Shown here: piece after piece, positions 15,201 through 28,328 of the stretch | Numbering within the stretch: position 1 is the first letter of the stretch | Layout: the number at the start of each line of letters is the position of its first letter | Origin: Formicarius rufipectus | Lineage: Eukaryota > Chordata > Aves > Passeriformes > Formicariidae | Direction of reading: 5' to 3' | NCBI GenBank assembly: GCA_013399695.1 | Contig: VXAU01004947.1 | Location: 1,236,538-1,300,537, forward strand | Length of the DNA stretch: 64,000 nt | Notes under the pieces: generated by a model | Told to the model about the DNA's origin: nothing | Seen by the model: only the letters and a program-made list of their open reading frames with translations | The model's database searches: none | Made by a program: the position numbers and the translations under genes

Positions 15201-15624
15201 TCTCCAAACTTTGATACACTGCCTATCCTGATATTGCACATCAAATGGAAAAAGTGAATGACCAAGAGAGAACTAGGTAAGCTGGCAACTACTTCTGAAC
15301 AGTGAAGTAAATAATAGTATTAGCACCCCAACTGAGTATCATCAAGCATACTTGACCTAACTTGTGTCATATATTTTTTACCTTATTTTGGAAGAAGTGC
15401 TCAGTTACGTTTAATTTCACTGCCACAGTCCAGCAGTTTTTTATTTTCAATTGGAATGTGCTTGGTAACACATTCAAGGGTAGCAGACCAGAAGGGTGAA
15501 AGTTGAAACAACTTGATCAGAAATTGCTGAATCTTGTATTTGAATTCTAGAATGATGATTTAAAACTGTCTAGCACTAACCTGACCTTGGGTTAACCTGC
15601 ATAACTAAGCTAGGCCCAGAAAAC

Positions 15625-15762
15625 ACTGAGCTTAGGTCAGCTGGTTAGAGCCTGATGCTACTAATGCCAAGGTCATGGCTTCAATCCCTTATGGGCCATT
15701 CTCTTAAGAGCTGGACTCTATGTTCCCTTGTGGGCCCCTTCTAATTCAGAATATTCTGTGAA
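15625..15762 (+). mobile_element. tRNA-Ile-derived SINE (TguSINE1-like)
   Basis: The head reads as a decayed tRNA-Ile: an A-box-like TTAGGTCAGCTGGTTAGAG, an anticodon-arm region with GATGCTACTAATGCCAAGG, and a B-box-like region GGCTTCAATCCC followed by GGGCCA. It is followed by a tail close to the CR1 3' end (CCCCTTCTAATTCAGAATATTCTGTGA). This tRNA-Ile head plus CR1 tail is the structure of the passerine TguSINE1 family, whose copies are moved by CR1 machinery. It is not a functional tRNA gene, because the stems are disrupted and an extra tail is present. Confidence 0.75.
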
Positions 15763-18700
15763 GTCTGTGTAAAACTCCAGGTTTTGCAGTATGATGGTGG
15801 CAATCACTACCTGGTTCTTGCAGGTAGTTTTACAATAATTCATTCTGCAGGTAGAGTAGCATAGTGACTTTGTGGAGAAGCTGCACTCTTAGTTTAGCAA
15901 TACGTATTTTTAGAAACACAGCAGTGCCAGCTGAGATTGTTTGCTACCTTAATATCTTGAATTAGCCTTATTATCAGATGCCAGACACCAGAGGACAAGA
16001 AGTGCTGGAACACTGGAGAGTTGGCTGGCCAAAAAAATTGTGATGTTACTGTTTTATTTATGTGTGGATGAGGTTGAGCTCTTTCCTCACATCATCATCT
16101 GGCTTGCTGACTTTTCTCGATCTGGAGTTCTGCTTAGTAAATGGCCTTCCAGAGGTCTTGCTCTCTTGTGCATGTCTTTGAAATGTTGGAATGTCTAGAT
16201 GTCTGCTGCCAGGCTCAAATCTCTGAGAGTTAGTAAATTTACAGGACTCCATGGTATATCCTGTCCTCTATTCTCTTTTTCAGCCTCTGAGCTCCTTCTC
16301 AGAGAGTCAGCCTGCTCCATGCCTAATTAAATGGTGAAGGCCTACACAAATCCAGCCTTACCTCTCATGTGTTAGATTTTTTCTTCCTTAATGGTCTCAA
16401 AGGGACCTTCTAAATTATTCTTTCTCATTTGTGACTTCTAGTTTGTATGGAAATGTATCATGATCCTTTTGTTGTTTGTACACTTTCCCCCTTTCCTACT
16501 TTGTGGTACCTTCCTCTGGTTGCTCCTTCTCTTTAGTCCTTTGCCCTCACATTCCTATTGATCTCCTCTTTTTCTGAGATGTTGAGGCAGGATGTTGTAA
16601 AAGACTTTTAGTTCCTTTCTTTTTCTCTGATTCACTGCCACCTGTAGTCCTTCTGGGCTAAAATTCTGAGCAGCAGGCAATGCTGCAGAGAACACCTTGG
16701 GAAACAACTACAATATATCTAAAAGTGGTTAATAAGACAGCTCATCAGCACATTCATACAGTGGATCGGGCAAAATTTGCAAGTGAAACCTTTCTCCACC
16801 CTTCCTACCTTTTTTATCAGGATGCATCACCTCCATCACTTGGTGGCCCTCAGACATGGCGATGCTTTTCTGAATAGACATATGGGAATCAGCCAACCCA
16901 GGAAGTGTGACCAAAACACATCCAGCACAAAACAGTACTAGTGTAGTCTGGACAAAAAAACCCCAAAGCCAGTGGTCAGCACAACTTTACAAATATGCTG
17001 TTATTCTCTGCTATGGAAAGGGACGCCTAGGTCAGTTTTTTCCTCCAAAGAGTACTGAAGGAGGAGGGTCACAAACTTTCGGTAATAAGGGACAGTTTAC
17101 AATCTTCCTTTTGAAGCTGGACTGCTCTATATAAATAAATGCAAATTTCATAAACCTTGACAGGTGACTTTTTATCCAAATAAGTGAGTGTTAGTTGGGG
17201 GAGATCAGAACTGAACTCTAATCAATTCTTTTAGGGCTCTACAGTATTTAAAGTAAAATTAAAATCCCAAATAGATATAAGACACATCTCTGTAGCATTT
17301 GTTGGCTTCCCAGTAAGGTTCCAGTTATCAATCTAATCTTTCCCTGCCTAATAGTCCTGTGCAGGGTGTATAGAGCACCAGTGTCTCTTCAGTGTTTTGC
17401 ATTTGAGGCCAATGGCCACGCAGTGTAGTCATGGAGAGGTTTGTCATCACTTACCTGAGTTCCTTTGTGAGTTAAGCCCTGTGTGTCTTATTACAATAAT
17501 GAGAAAAGACCTAGAGAGGGAGGCAATCCATCTGCAGTTCTCAGAATAAAGTTTGTTCCTAGCAGTCGTCCCATCTTCTCTCCTGAAATGTAAGATGCCC
17601 TTCTCTTCACCTTTGTAGCTTTGCCCAGCTTCTGATCTTTCGTATTATTTTACTTGAATGTTCTCAGTTTCCGGCTCATTCTCCCATCCCAGTGACTGGA
17701 TCACGAGGCAGACTAGGGCTGCATGTGACATACTGAGTAGTATCTCAAAAGGTACTAAATAAAAACTTGTTTATTCAAAGGAAATTAAATGCATAATAAT
17801 GGCTAAAATTCATTAATTTCATCTTAAGAAAATAAGTCTAGTGAGATTTATTTGAAGAGTAGATTTTTTTTGGTCTATGTTCATTTTTTTAAGAAGTGCA
17901 CGGATGCCAAAGTTCCAGGTATTTTTTTCAGAGTAGGTTCATGAATTCTTCAGATGCGACTTTGAAGCTTTTCCCAACCTCTTGAAAGTAATAAAACTGG
18001 GTGGATTCAGTGCCTCAGATGGAATCTCCTAGACGTAAAATCCATCTACTAAGGTGTTTCATATTTTCTAAAAGCCAAAGTCGTGCAAACTGCAGCCCAA
18101 ACTACGAGGTGCTTGTTAAGTGCAGGCAGAAAACAGTGTCAAATGTTCTTTAGGCTGCCTTTCATAATCACTTGTTGGCTCCACTCCTGCCAGACCTCCT
18201 ACAAGGAGGTCTTGGCCATGTTCTAAAATAATACATTTATCCATAAGCAGCAAAGGCTACAGCTGCAGCCTGGCATTTATGTGAGATTTAAACACCAATA
18301 GAAAGGTCTTTTAACTTCTCTGAATTCCTCATTAAAATGCTGGCGTGATTTTCTGCATCCACCTCAGCTGAGAGTAGCAATCCACAAAAAAACACTGGAA
18401 GTGATTGGCATTATATAATACCCTTTGAAATGTGGTAAACTGAGGAATAAATTTGGGTGTTCTATCACAAAAAACTGCAGCAGGGAAAGCATTTTCACCA
18501 CTATCAGCTGTGGGCAGGGATTCTGTGGAGACAGCTCTCCAGCAGGGAGCTGATGGTAAGAAGTTCAAGGAACTGCAGTCTCAAAATGCTGCATGTCTTT
18601 GTGGGTGTTGTTGTCTTCTGGGGGAAAAAAAAAATAAAGCTTTCTTGCTTGCAATATTTTCTCTAGCTGGTCTTCCCCCTTTTTAAGACACAAGCTAGTC

Positions 18701-21700
18701 TGCCTTTGGCATCTGTTCATATTTCTGGGAGCTGCAGATAAGACAGTATAGAAGGGTCAGGGCTGTATATCTATGTATATGACTATGAACAGGTTTATTT
18801 ATCTAAGGAATAATGAAAACCAATGGCCTGAAACTGAATCTATACAGAGTCATATTGGAAATAAGACACAGGTTTTCAAGTTCTTAACAGAGAAAATATT
18901 ATCCTTTTGAAAATACCATTGTGGGGCATGTTAGTATCTCCATCTCTGGACATCTTCACAATCAACCTGGCCCCCTGATGTTAGATCTGTGTGCTGCACT
19001 CACAGGTGTCAGGTACAGATGCCTCAGCCAAGCCCAACCTGACGGGCCCAGCACAGAAGTAGAAGTGATTTAAAGACCTATGAAATCGGACTATATGATC
19101 CAATTCTAGAGCATCCTGCTCACTTTTTGACTATGGCAAGGAAAATAACTGAATATGCTGAAATTCTTCCCAGCTTGAGACTAACAGGCTCAACCCTAAT
19201 ACATCTTCTTGCTTTTACTAGATGTGTAATGACGTAATTAAGAGGTGTTCTAAATAGCTTTACTTCGAGTCTTCTAAGGTGCATGAGCTTCTGAAAGCAG
19301 TTTCTCGAGGCTTGTGTGTACCTAATTTATAGATATTTCCTGAGGCAAATATGGTCAATTGCGTCATAATTTTATCACTTGTGCTGGACCTTATGTGGTT
19401 CTTATGAAGGGAAAGTTCATAAAGTTCATCAACTAAATGTAGAAAGCCTGAATCTGTTTTTTGGATGCATGATGTAGGACTGTGTGACACATTCAGGGGA
19501 ACTGAAATGGATGGAGCATCTGCTGAGTATTAGGATGAAAATTCCAGTCAGACTGACAGTTAATATTTGTTACTCACCCATGACCAGAAACGTTTTACAT
19601 TTAGAAAATACCATCTGTGTTCAAAACTTAAAAAAAAAAATAAATAATAAAATCAGAGTTTGACATTCTTACAGTGATTATGCTGACACAGAACCATGGT
19701 GGCACTGGATGGTGGCACATCCAGAACTGGATGCAGTATGAGTGACAACTGTAAAATTCAGCTCCTCAGAGAAAGTTGAAAGCAACTGGAATTACAAATC
19801 TTTTTTTCCCCTAATGTCCCCTGAAGAGAAATATGTATTTATATCAAATATATATATTTGAGGTGAAGTTTAAAAGTGTGCTTGGTTTTATTTTGTTCAA
19901 AATGTTTGGGATTTTGCTCTTCCTTTTAAAAAGGCAGTCACAGTCATTATTGCATGAATTTTTGGTGGCTTTTTGTCTAAAACTATTTATTAGATTTTTT
20001 GTTGCACTTCAAAATCCCTCAAGCTCTGAAGATATTTGCACAAATCTGATTAGCTATAGAAAACTTTATTTAAAGGATTAAGTCATTTGATGTTATCTTG
20101 ACTTTGAAAAGGCCAAGAGATTTATGTGTTTAGAGTAAAAATGATAATTTTTATAGAATTATGAAAATAAGTCAATTTGTGGCTAAGATGAATACTCCTG
20201 ATAACAGGTAGATATCAGGCCTGAAAACTTTGTACTGCTTGTGAAATGTTTTTGTTTTTTTTTGCTTGGAGGAGAGAGTTCAAATGCATCAGTGTTTATG
20301 AAAAAAACCCCATCATATACGGCAAATTATCACTTCAGTAAATAACGGAAAGGGATGAGGTCTGCAAGACTGCACCCAGAATTTTATTGGCCTTTATGTA
20401 TTTCTGTTCCAGAAGATGTTGAATCTGGTTGGGACAATGTGGTGGGACACCTACATGAAGGAGTAACCAGTGGTGCAGATCCAGTAGATGCGCAGTCCTA
20501 CTGGATCCTAATGGATCCTACTGGTGGAGAAGGAAGGAAGGGAAGGAGAATCCAACTGGGTAGCTGAGGACATTACCCAAGGAGACTGGTAAACAAAGGT
20601 TGTCATCAAACTGTAACAGTAAAAGGCACTGTAGTAGGAGTGTAAGAGCAGATGTAGAGCAGAAGTGTGGTGTGCAGCTGAATTTCTGCTCACATAATTA
20701 GGTTCAATGTTCTTATTTGGACTCGGAATTGTAAAATATTCACCACATCCTAGCTGAAAATACTGTGAAGAGCTTCTGTGCTTTCCTAAGCATTTGTGAC
20801 AGGTTGTCCTAGAGGCTGAGCACATTTCAGTGGTGGATGAAGAGGTCTCTGTATACATTGGCCACGTATCAGCTGAAGTTTGTAAAACACTTTAGAATCC
20901 TTTGGGACATAAGGCCATGTAATGCCATTATCATGTTTGCTAAGTAAGCTAGATATGCTGCCAAAAATGACAAAATCTCCTTTAAACTTAGAAAGACTAT
21001 AGCTAGACTCTGTATTAAAATAGGGCAAGAACAAAGTAAAATGGGACTAACCAGTAATTTTGATGTTGCCTTTGCACTGCCTCTTCCCCTTGTAGGCAGC
21101 TCTTCCCCCAGTAGTTGATCCTATTCCTTTTAACCTTCCTCTGGGTTCTCCAGAGCCCGTGGCTATAATCATGGGGTGGACCTGGCAGCAGTGTGTAGGA
21201 CCTGGAATGTGTTTTTCCAGCAACTGTGTCTGGCTTTGCGGCTGACTGCTTTGGCTGACGCCACGACTGGCTCTGCTGGGAGACACGTCTTCTTGGGGGC
21301 AGCTTTGGGTTCACAGGGCTGTCAGTTCTGTTTCTGTTCTGCCCTAGATGCCATTTTTCTTGAGTCACACTTATTTTCTTTTTTATTTTTTAAAAAAAAA
21401 AAAAAAAAAAAGGCTGTGTTTGTTGACTAATTTTCCCTTATGAAAACACATGACACAGCAAAAATCTTTCCATATTTCAAGTGTTCTTGTAATTATTTTC
21501 CTGGGAAACAAGTGCAAATGTGCACATTTGCCCAGAAAAGTAACTGCTCCTGTAGACTTCACCATTTCCAAATAAAGCTGCGCAGCTTGGGAATTTCTGT
21601 AGCAATTTCTGCCACTGGTGTTGTGGCAAGTTCTGAGTTCCATAACAAAAAGCGACCGCAGTGCCGTTCTCTGAAATAAGACCTCAATCTGCCAATGTGA

Positions 21701-22570
21701 CTAATAATTACATATGTGCTGCATTTCCACCTACTCCTATTAAGCACACTGACTGCTTTTAAGGATGTGGGCATTAAACCTTGCAGGCAGTCAGAGCCAG
21801 CAGCTCACATTGGTCATGCCAGTTTGACAGGATGAATTCTCTCTTACAGTCCTGGATTTCCACTTGCTCACTCATTTGCTGACTAACTGCTCTACTAATG
21901 TTTTGGTAGATTTCTGCAAGTAGTTTCAGTAAACTGAAAGACCCTCATTGGATGTTGAGAGCTCTCCAAGTTAGTGTCTTTTTTAGCTTTTCCTGATATT
22001 TTAAAATTTCAGATTGATTTTTCTTTTTCTCCCTCAGATCTTTTAGTCCTTCTTTTTCTCACTTTTCCTTCATCTCTTCAGGGATGGCATGGAAAAGAAA
22101 AAAACTAAACAAAACAAAAACAAAACAGTAAAGTAGGAAAAAAAAAAGGCAAAGAAATAGGAACACTGTGAAACCAAAAAATACTTCCATTTGAAAAAGT
22201 GGTCTCTGTTTTTTACAAATGATTTGAATGGAGAATGTTGGTAGCTGTAATCTTGGTAAGTGGATTGAGGCAACATTTTTCAATATATGTTCAAGTTGGT
22301 TTTTGGAAAAAATGGTTTCCATTTCTATGTTAGACACTCATAAGCATTTTGTACTTTGATGTCTTTACCCCTCAGCTGAAGCTATAGGCATGTACTCTAG
22401 ACTATATCAGCATGTCAGAAGAGTTGTTTTGGCTTGTACTCTCTTTTGAGTGTGGACCCTGGTTCCTAGCTGTAGATGTATTGGTTTACTCCTGGACTTT
22501 TTTCTCGGATGAAATAGCTCTTGATAAAATCTCCTTTCCTGCATTGTTGAGTAGTTAATTGATTAGCATG
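15763..22570. other. gene-free stretch
   Basis: No supported exon. A 64-codon polar frame on the minus strand at 16058-16252 has a fair start context but no family match. A GC-richer block with an adjacent A-run at 21040-21411 is listed separately. Confidence 0.45.
21040..21411 (+). other. GC-richer block ending in a 20-base A run; possible retro-inserted copy
   Basis: This block stands out from its AT-rich surroundings by GC content and several CpGs (GCGGCTGACT, ACGCCACGACT). It ends at 21392-21411 in 20 uninterrupted A on the plus strand, as a retro-inserted transcript would. Against that, the best protein-like reading is on the other strand: several overlapping minus frames rich in Lys, Arg and Gln between 21015 and 21368. 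No family is recognised and no target-site duplication was found. The A run may simply be a microsatellite. Confidence 0.2.
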
Positions 22571-22574
22571 GAAT

Positions 22575-23537
22575 TCAACACCCCTGTGGACTTCTGTAAG
22601 ACCTTTGACATGGTCCACCACAGCATCCACTCTCTAAATTTGAGAAATATAGGTTTGATTGGTGGACTGTTTGGTGAATGAGGAACTGGTCAGGTGGTCA
22701 TATCCAGATGGTAGAAGTCAACAGCTCAATGTCCAGGTGGGAATCAGTGAAAAATGATGTCCCACAGGGGTCCATATTGGGACCGGTACAATTTAATATC
22801 TTCATCAATGACATAGACAGCTAGATTGAATGCACTCTCAGCAAGTTTTCAGATGACACCAAGCTGAGTGGTTGGGAGTGCTGGTGGATGAGAGGCTGCA
22901 TATGAGCTGGCAATATGTGGTTGCAGCCCGAAACACCAGCTGTATCCTGGGTTGCATCAAAAGAGATGTGACTGGGAGGTCATTCTCCTCCCTCTACTCT
23001 GCTCTTATGGGACCTCACCTGAAGTACCAAATCCATCTCTGGGGCCCCCAACATAAGAAAGCTGTGGCCTTGCTAGACTAACTCCAGAGGAGGGCCACGA
23101 AGATGGTCAGAGGGCTGGAGCATCTCTTCTATGAAGACAGACAGAGAGTTGGGTTGTTCAGCCTGAATGAGAGGAGATTTTGGGGAGAGAGTGTAGCACC
23201 TTCCAGTACCTAAAGGGAGCCCATACAAGAGAGCTGGAGAGAGATTATTCACAAGGGCCTGTGGTCATAGCACAAGGAGGAATTGCTTTATACTGAATGA
23301 GGATCAATTTAGACTACATAAAAGGAAGATGGTTTTTACAATGGGGGCAATGATGCACTGGAACAGGTTGGACAGAGAGGTAGTAGATGTTCTGTCCCTG
23401 AAAACATTCAAGGCCAGGCTGGAAGGGGCTCTGAGCAACCTGCCTAGTGGAAGGTGACCCTGCTCATTGCAAAAGGGTTGAACTAGGCAACTTCTAGAAG
23501 TCACTTCCAACCCAAACTGTTCAATGATTCTATGGTT
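22575..23537 (+). mobile_element. CR1 LINE fragment, internally deleted
   Basis: The left part (about 22590-22860) reads reverse-transcriptase palm sequence, with K-x-F-D-M-V-H-H near 22605 and later F-S-D-D-T-K-L near 22850, where the second D completes the catalytic pair. It then jumps near 22865 directly to the W/G-V-L-V-D-E-R-L segment, so roughly 100 bases or more of the usual element are missing. The 3' end reaches CAATGATTCTATGG near 23523. Stops and frame changes show that it is dead. Confidence 0.88.
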
Positions 23538-24189
23538 TGTATGGACTTTATTTTGCTGAACTTGTGTCTAATTATTTCCAAAGCAGATTTTTTTTTTGAG
23601 GGGAATTTTCCCTGGAGTTCATCTTGAGTACATTTTTATCTTTTGCACCTTCTAATCCATCTCTAAAACACAGAAGCAAAACTAAGAGGGAATTAGTAAA
23701 TAATGACATGGCTTTGTGCAGGAGTACTGGGAATATCAATTTCCTCTTTTGCAAATAAATGAGAATTCCAGCTCTTTGACAAGGAACAAACTTTTCTTAT
23801 TATAACAGGAAGGCTGACTAGCAAAGGAACAGTACAAAATAACATTTTCTGAAGCTGCAAAGGAAAATGAGAATGCCTGAATTCTGGATTGCAAATGCAG
23901 AAGAGAGAGGTTTTCTTTTAGTAATTCCAACTTTGTTTCCTAAAAAATCATTTAGGAAAAATGTGTTTGTTTCTTTTAAATGTGAAGTGTTAAGGGGTTT
24001 TATTATTTTGAAAAATATCTGACAGTAAATACCTTCAGGAAGTGTTTATGAGTGAAGTTTATCTATGGACAGTATTTTGTTTGCTCTAACATTTTAGACA
24101 AGTGAGCTTAATTGAGATAAATGGCTATTTCAATTAAATGAGTGACCACTTGTCTTTTGCATTTTGATTTATAAAGATCATAAAGGAAG

Positions 24190-24620
24190 AAATTAACAAA
24201 GAATCATAGCTGGCAAGTTCTCTTGTGTTTACAAGAGAACTATTTTTTTTTTCAGTGATTTATCCAGTTTATTCTTGAAGTTCCTAGGAACAATAAGACT
24301 CCTTCTGCCTTTCTTTGGATACTTATCTCTAGTTAATAAAGCTCATTGTTAAAAATTTACCCTAGTATATTTTTTTTCTGTATTTTTAATTACACCTTCT
24401 TGTTTCAGTCTAGTTATTTATTCCCTTCCTTGGTGTTTACACTCTTCAGATACTTGAAGTGTATAACATATGGCTTTTGGACATTGTGCAGACAATCAAA
24501 CATCACTCCTTTAATGTCTCCTCATAAATCAAACCCTCCAGCTGTTCACTTATTTTTATAGCCTTTTATTTTTCACATACCCATCATTCTTTTGTCTTTT
24601 TCTGATATTAAAATACCCAG
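24190..24620 (-). mobile_element. very old CR1/L3-type LINE remnant
   Basis: Read on the minus strand, the segment has the phrase order typical of ancient CR1-clade LINE 3' parts: a decayed TTCCCTTCCTTGG block, an ACACTCTTCAGATACTTGAAG block near 24440, a TCTCCTCATAAATCAAACC block near 24520, and a segment near 24260 about weakly matched 'CCAGTTTATTCTTGAAG'. Divergence is high and the borders are approximate. Confidence 0.4.
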
Positions 24621-25064
24621 AATTGTGCAGAAATTCTTGCCTATAATCCATCCCCCCCAGACGGAGTCTGTGTAATTTACTGTTCACTTTCTGGTACAGT
24701 ATCTGTGACCACATACACAGCTAGCTATGAACTCTAATTTGGGTTGCTGTCTCACTTCTGATAATTTGGTGCTTTGTAGCATGTCTTTAATTATGGCTAA
24801 ATGACACCAACATTTTGTACTGCTTTCAAAATTTACTATAGAACTAATAAACTATTAAGAATTAATACATATATGGTAATTAGAAATTTTAGAAGAGATG
24901 CTGGAAATTAATGATCACAGCTTTGCATAACAACCAACAACAAATAAGGATGAAATTTGATACTGCAACGTCAGCAGAGGGAGATGCAAACAGAACAAAT
25001 ACTTTGACATGGCATGTGGGAAGGAGTTGTAGTATTCACATGCACTGCAGGATAATCGGTAGTA

Positions 25065-25290
25065 TCATTGAATTGGAAGAATAAGTCAGGAAGGGTCTAA
25101 GACATCACCCAGTCCATTATCCTGCCTAGAGGTAGGATGCAGTATAGCTCTGTTGCTCCAGATAAGTTTGTCTTTCCTGTTATTATGTATGTTCATGAAG
25201 GAGACTGTAATTCCTACAGAAAATCTATTCCAGTATCTACAAAGCAATCACCCTAGAAGGATCTTTCTATTTTCCAAACTACATAATTTT
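25065..25290 (-). mobile_element. old CR1 3'-end fragment
   Basis: The plus strand begins with a decayed CR1 terminus (ATCATTGAATTGGAAG ... GGGTCTAAGACATCACCCAGTCC). Further on it has CTATTCCAGTATCTACAAAGCAATCACCCTAG-like text similar to the CR1 copy at 28.4 kb. It is on the minus strand and degraded. Confidence 0.4.
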
Positions 25291-27360
25291 GATGTCTGAT
25301 TAAAGGTTGCTTTTTGCTACCTGAAATGCCAAAATTGATGAAATATGGGGCTGGGACCTGGGTCCACCTGTTTCTTGCAAGAAAAAAAAAGGACTTAAAT
25401 TATGAAAGAAATGCCATTGCTGTGTGGCCTGTTATTATTAATCTAGCTCTCTAGTCACAAAGTAGTTGGGCAGCCATAATTAGTGCTTTTGAGAATGACT
25501 GTCTGGTAGGGAGATGCTGACAAGAAGAAGTACTATTAATTAAACAAGAAAGGTTTTATCTATGCCAGAGACCCAGCAGCTGGTAAGGCTGATTGCAGTA
25601 GTGCTGTGCTGATTTGCAGCAGCTGAAGATCTGTGATCTATGTAGACTGAGCCTGTTTGAAAAATACACAACTGTGGTACAATTTTTGCCCCAGATTCTT
25701 GCATGGGCACCCAAAGTTTCCTCTGAACTATCTGAATTTCACTTGTAAACACTACCAATTGAAAACTGTCCTAACAGATAAAAATAGCAGGGCAAGATGC
25801 AAAGCCTACAACACTGTCCTGGGAATACTATAAGAAGTTATTTCTTTTTAAGTTATGTTTAGAATACTTAATTATTTGGGAGTGCGTGGTTGCATACATT
25901 GCAAGTGATTTGTGGTTTTATTGATACTTCAATTCCATATTCTAGCTGATAGCAGGAAATGAAGTGAGACATCATTGAGAAAATGCTGCCCAGGTCTACA
26001 ATGTGTTTAGTGGTCTGGGAAATTGGCCAAATTAGATATTCAAGGCAAAATATAACACGTTTTTAGAAATTCTCAGTATTGCAGATCCCACGTAAGTATT
26101 AGCATTTACTGAAAGTGTAGTACTGGAACACACACAGGTCATTCTTGTCCAAACCCACTCATTTGATGAGTAAGTAAACACAGTTTTAAAAGTAAATACT
26201 CAGTGTCTCAGTTTTGACGTGTGATTACTGTAGAAAAGAGATGTTCCAATAATTACATACCACGCCTTCTGCCCTCTACTGCTCATAAATGAATGAATCA
26301 TAATATCCTCTGTGAGGATGAGCCTGGAATGTTTTTCCCAGATTCTGTGCCCAGAAAACATAGAAAAAGCTTCATGCCTCAGAGAAGGGTGCAATAGGTA
26401 AGATAAGTTCTTTGCAATTTGTCCCTATTCACATCCTCCCTGATGTCCCTTTTAAAAATAACAAGAGAAATACAATAAAATGGCACCATCCCACAACTCC
26501 ATAGCACAAAATCACAATACTTTGCTACATAACCTTGTAGGGCTTGGTTTATACTACCTTGCTTTAAGTACTTAGCTGAAATGCCTAAATAGTGAGCAAA
26601 GTCCTTCAAAAATTATCTACAGTCAGTGGAAAGTGATGGACACCACTTGAAGGGAATATAGACCTAAAAGCCTAAACTGTAGTGTTGCCAGACAAAAGTT
26701 CTGCTTCTTTCCCTGAATCAGATCTGAATACATATTTAAAATTGAAAAAATAGTGCAATTTACCAATTAAACTAAAATACACACCTTAGTAATTTGCTTC
26801 CATCACGCAGACTGAATTTTTCCCACAGCCTCTTCCTGTCAGCCTCACTGCAGTGTTTTTGGGTGAAAAGGATACTGATGTACAACAGACTTAAAAAGCA
26901 GTAAAATTACGCTATAGAAAACAAAGTGAGGAAAGGAGAGTTCAAAATCAAGATTATCTTACTTGAAATGTCCTGTATCTAGTATAATCCTTTCTTACTT
27001 AAATTGGGATCCAGTCATGTTAGTGCTGGAATTCCTGGTTTTTAAAGATGATTTATTTTTATACTACTCAAATTGTTTGAAACACATGACTAAGTATGTA
27101 TGTTTCTGTATGTTCTGAATTGTATATGTGTGCATGTCTAAGTTTAGAGGACTTAGAAAAATTTATAACTAAAACAGAGAGACAAGTCTCCTTTAATTTC
27201 AAAACAAAATTTAATTAAGGTATGATAAATGGAAGGATAACAGTTCCTAGCTATGATATATATATGTATATTCAAGAGAAAAAAAAAACCAGAACAACCA
27301 AGACTGAACGAATAAAAAACTCCTGGATCAAAACCCCCCACAAACACACACACAGTCTGT

Positions 27361-27850
27361 CCCCGGTATTTATGGGCAGCAAGAGAGGAGATAAGTGACC
27401 GATTCTGGGATGCCCCTGGGTGGGGGGCGGGGGGGGAGTTGGTGGATGGGAAGAAAAGGCTTCGGTGTGTCCCTCCGAAAGCTCGGCTTGTCGTCTGCTG
27501 GCCTTTAGGCTGGGGCTTCCGATGTAAAAGTTCTCTCATGTCTAGGATGGGCGCTGCCGGCTCCCTCACAGAAGGCCCGATGTAAGGGGCCCCCCGGCTA
27601 GCGATGTCGTCTCTGTCTCTGTCTCTCTCTCTTGGGCAAAAGTCAACAAACAATCCCAAAAAATCAAAGCTTTGTAATCCAGGTATGGGAAAGGGAAGCA
27701 GCAGGAAAGGCAAAAAAGAAACCCAAGACTCCGGGGTTTCTCTCTCCGCCCTCTCTCGCTGCCGACTCCCAAAAACCAGTGTGTCCTTCTCCCCCACCCT
27801 TAATCACCGGTACTCTTGCTTCTTTTGTTAGAGACAAATGGACTGGGCTA
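27361..27850. promoter_or_regulatory. isolated CpG cluster, candidate orphan promoter
   Basis: By hand count there are about 19-20 CpG dinucleotides in 490 bases, against near absence in the neighbouring kilobases. The block also holds a G-run able to form a quadruplex (27418-27436), a TATA-like CCCATAAATACC on the minus strand near 27367-27378, and a good plus-strand splice donor (CAG then GTATGG) at 27682/27683. A minus-strand frame of 214 codons (27153-27797) crosses it. Its composition changes along its length and its C-terminal half is AT-driven, so I do not call it a gene. The best reading is a CpG-island promoter or first exon of an unidentified or non-coding transcript. Confidence 0.4.
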
Positions 27851-28328
27851 GGACGATTCACTCCTCATTCTGAGGGTGGGGAAAGAAAAATTCCATCAGA
27901 TTCTGAACCTATAACAGTGCATTAAGTACATAATTATCTATTATATTTTTCAAATATATTTCTGGTTTGGGTAAGCCCATGCTGCTACCGAATTATCCTG
28001 TCTCAAGTGAAATACAGGAGATAGAAAAGAAACTAAGAGTTAAAGTGTCTCCTTCTAATAATCTAGGAAATTTTTCGAGGGTAACTATATCCAGCAGTAT
28101 GTGCCTTGCTAAATACTAATGCTCTACTAGCATTTAATGTGCAATACACACAGTGTTTTTATTTTATTGAAATTTTCTGTTCTAAAAGTTGTATTTTTCT
28201 TTTTAATTGACCCCATCTAAATGCAGATAGGCTATGTCTATGCTAGTCAGCTTCATCTCTATTTATATTCAATGGAAAGAAATGGGCATCTCCAGGGAGC
28301 ACTTGCATCTGTGCCTGTCTTTTCCTAA

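Larger units (their letters stand above)
1744..15624. other. gene-free stretch, mostly unique AT-rich DNA
   Basis: I see no exon or gene here. The reading frames present (for example 3795-4127, 9259-9567 and 11545-11895) are short and hydrophobic or AT-driven, and none shows a family motif. Contents worth naming are a pyrimidine run near 7190-7240 and a cluster of TAATTA-type homeodomain cores near 8930-9230. A possible very old LINE scrap lies near 4725-4900 but is too decayed to assign. Confidence 0.5.

Noticed and set aside
15625..15700. Functional tRNA-Ile gene
   Set aside because: The stems are disrupted and a CR1-type tail follows, so it is a SINE head.
16058..16252. 64-codon polar frame on the minus strand with a fair start context
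   Set aside because: No family match, no splice partner, and a length expected by chance in 64 kb.
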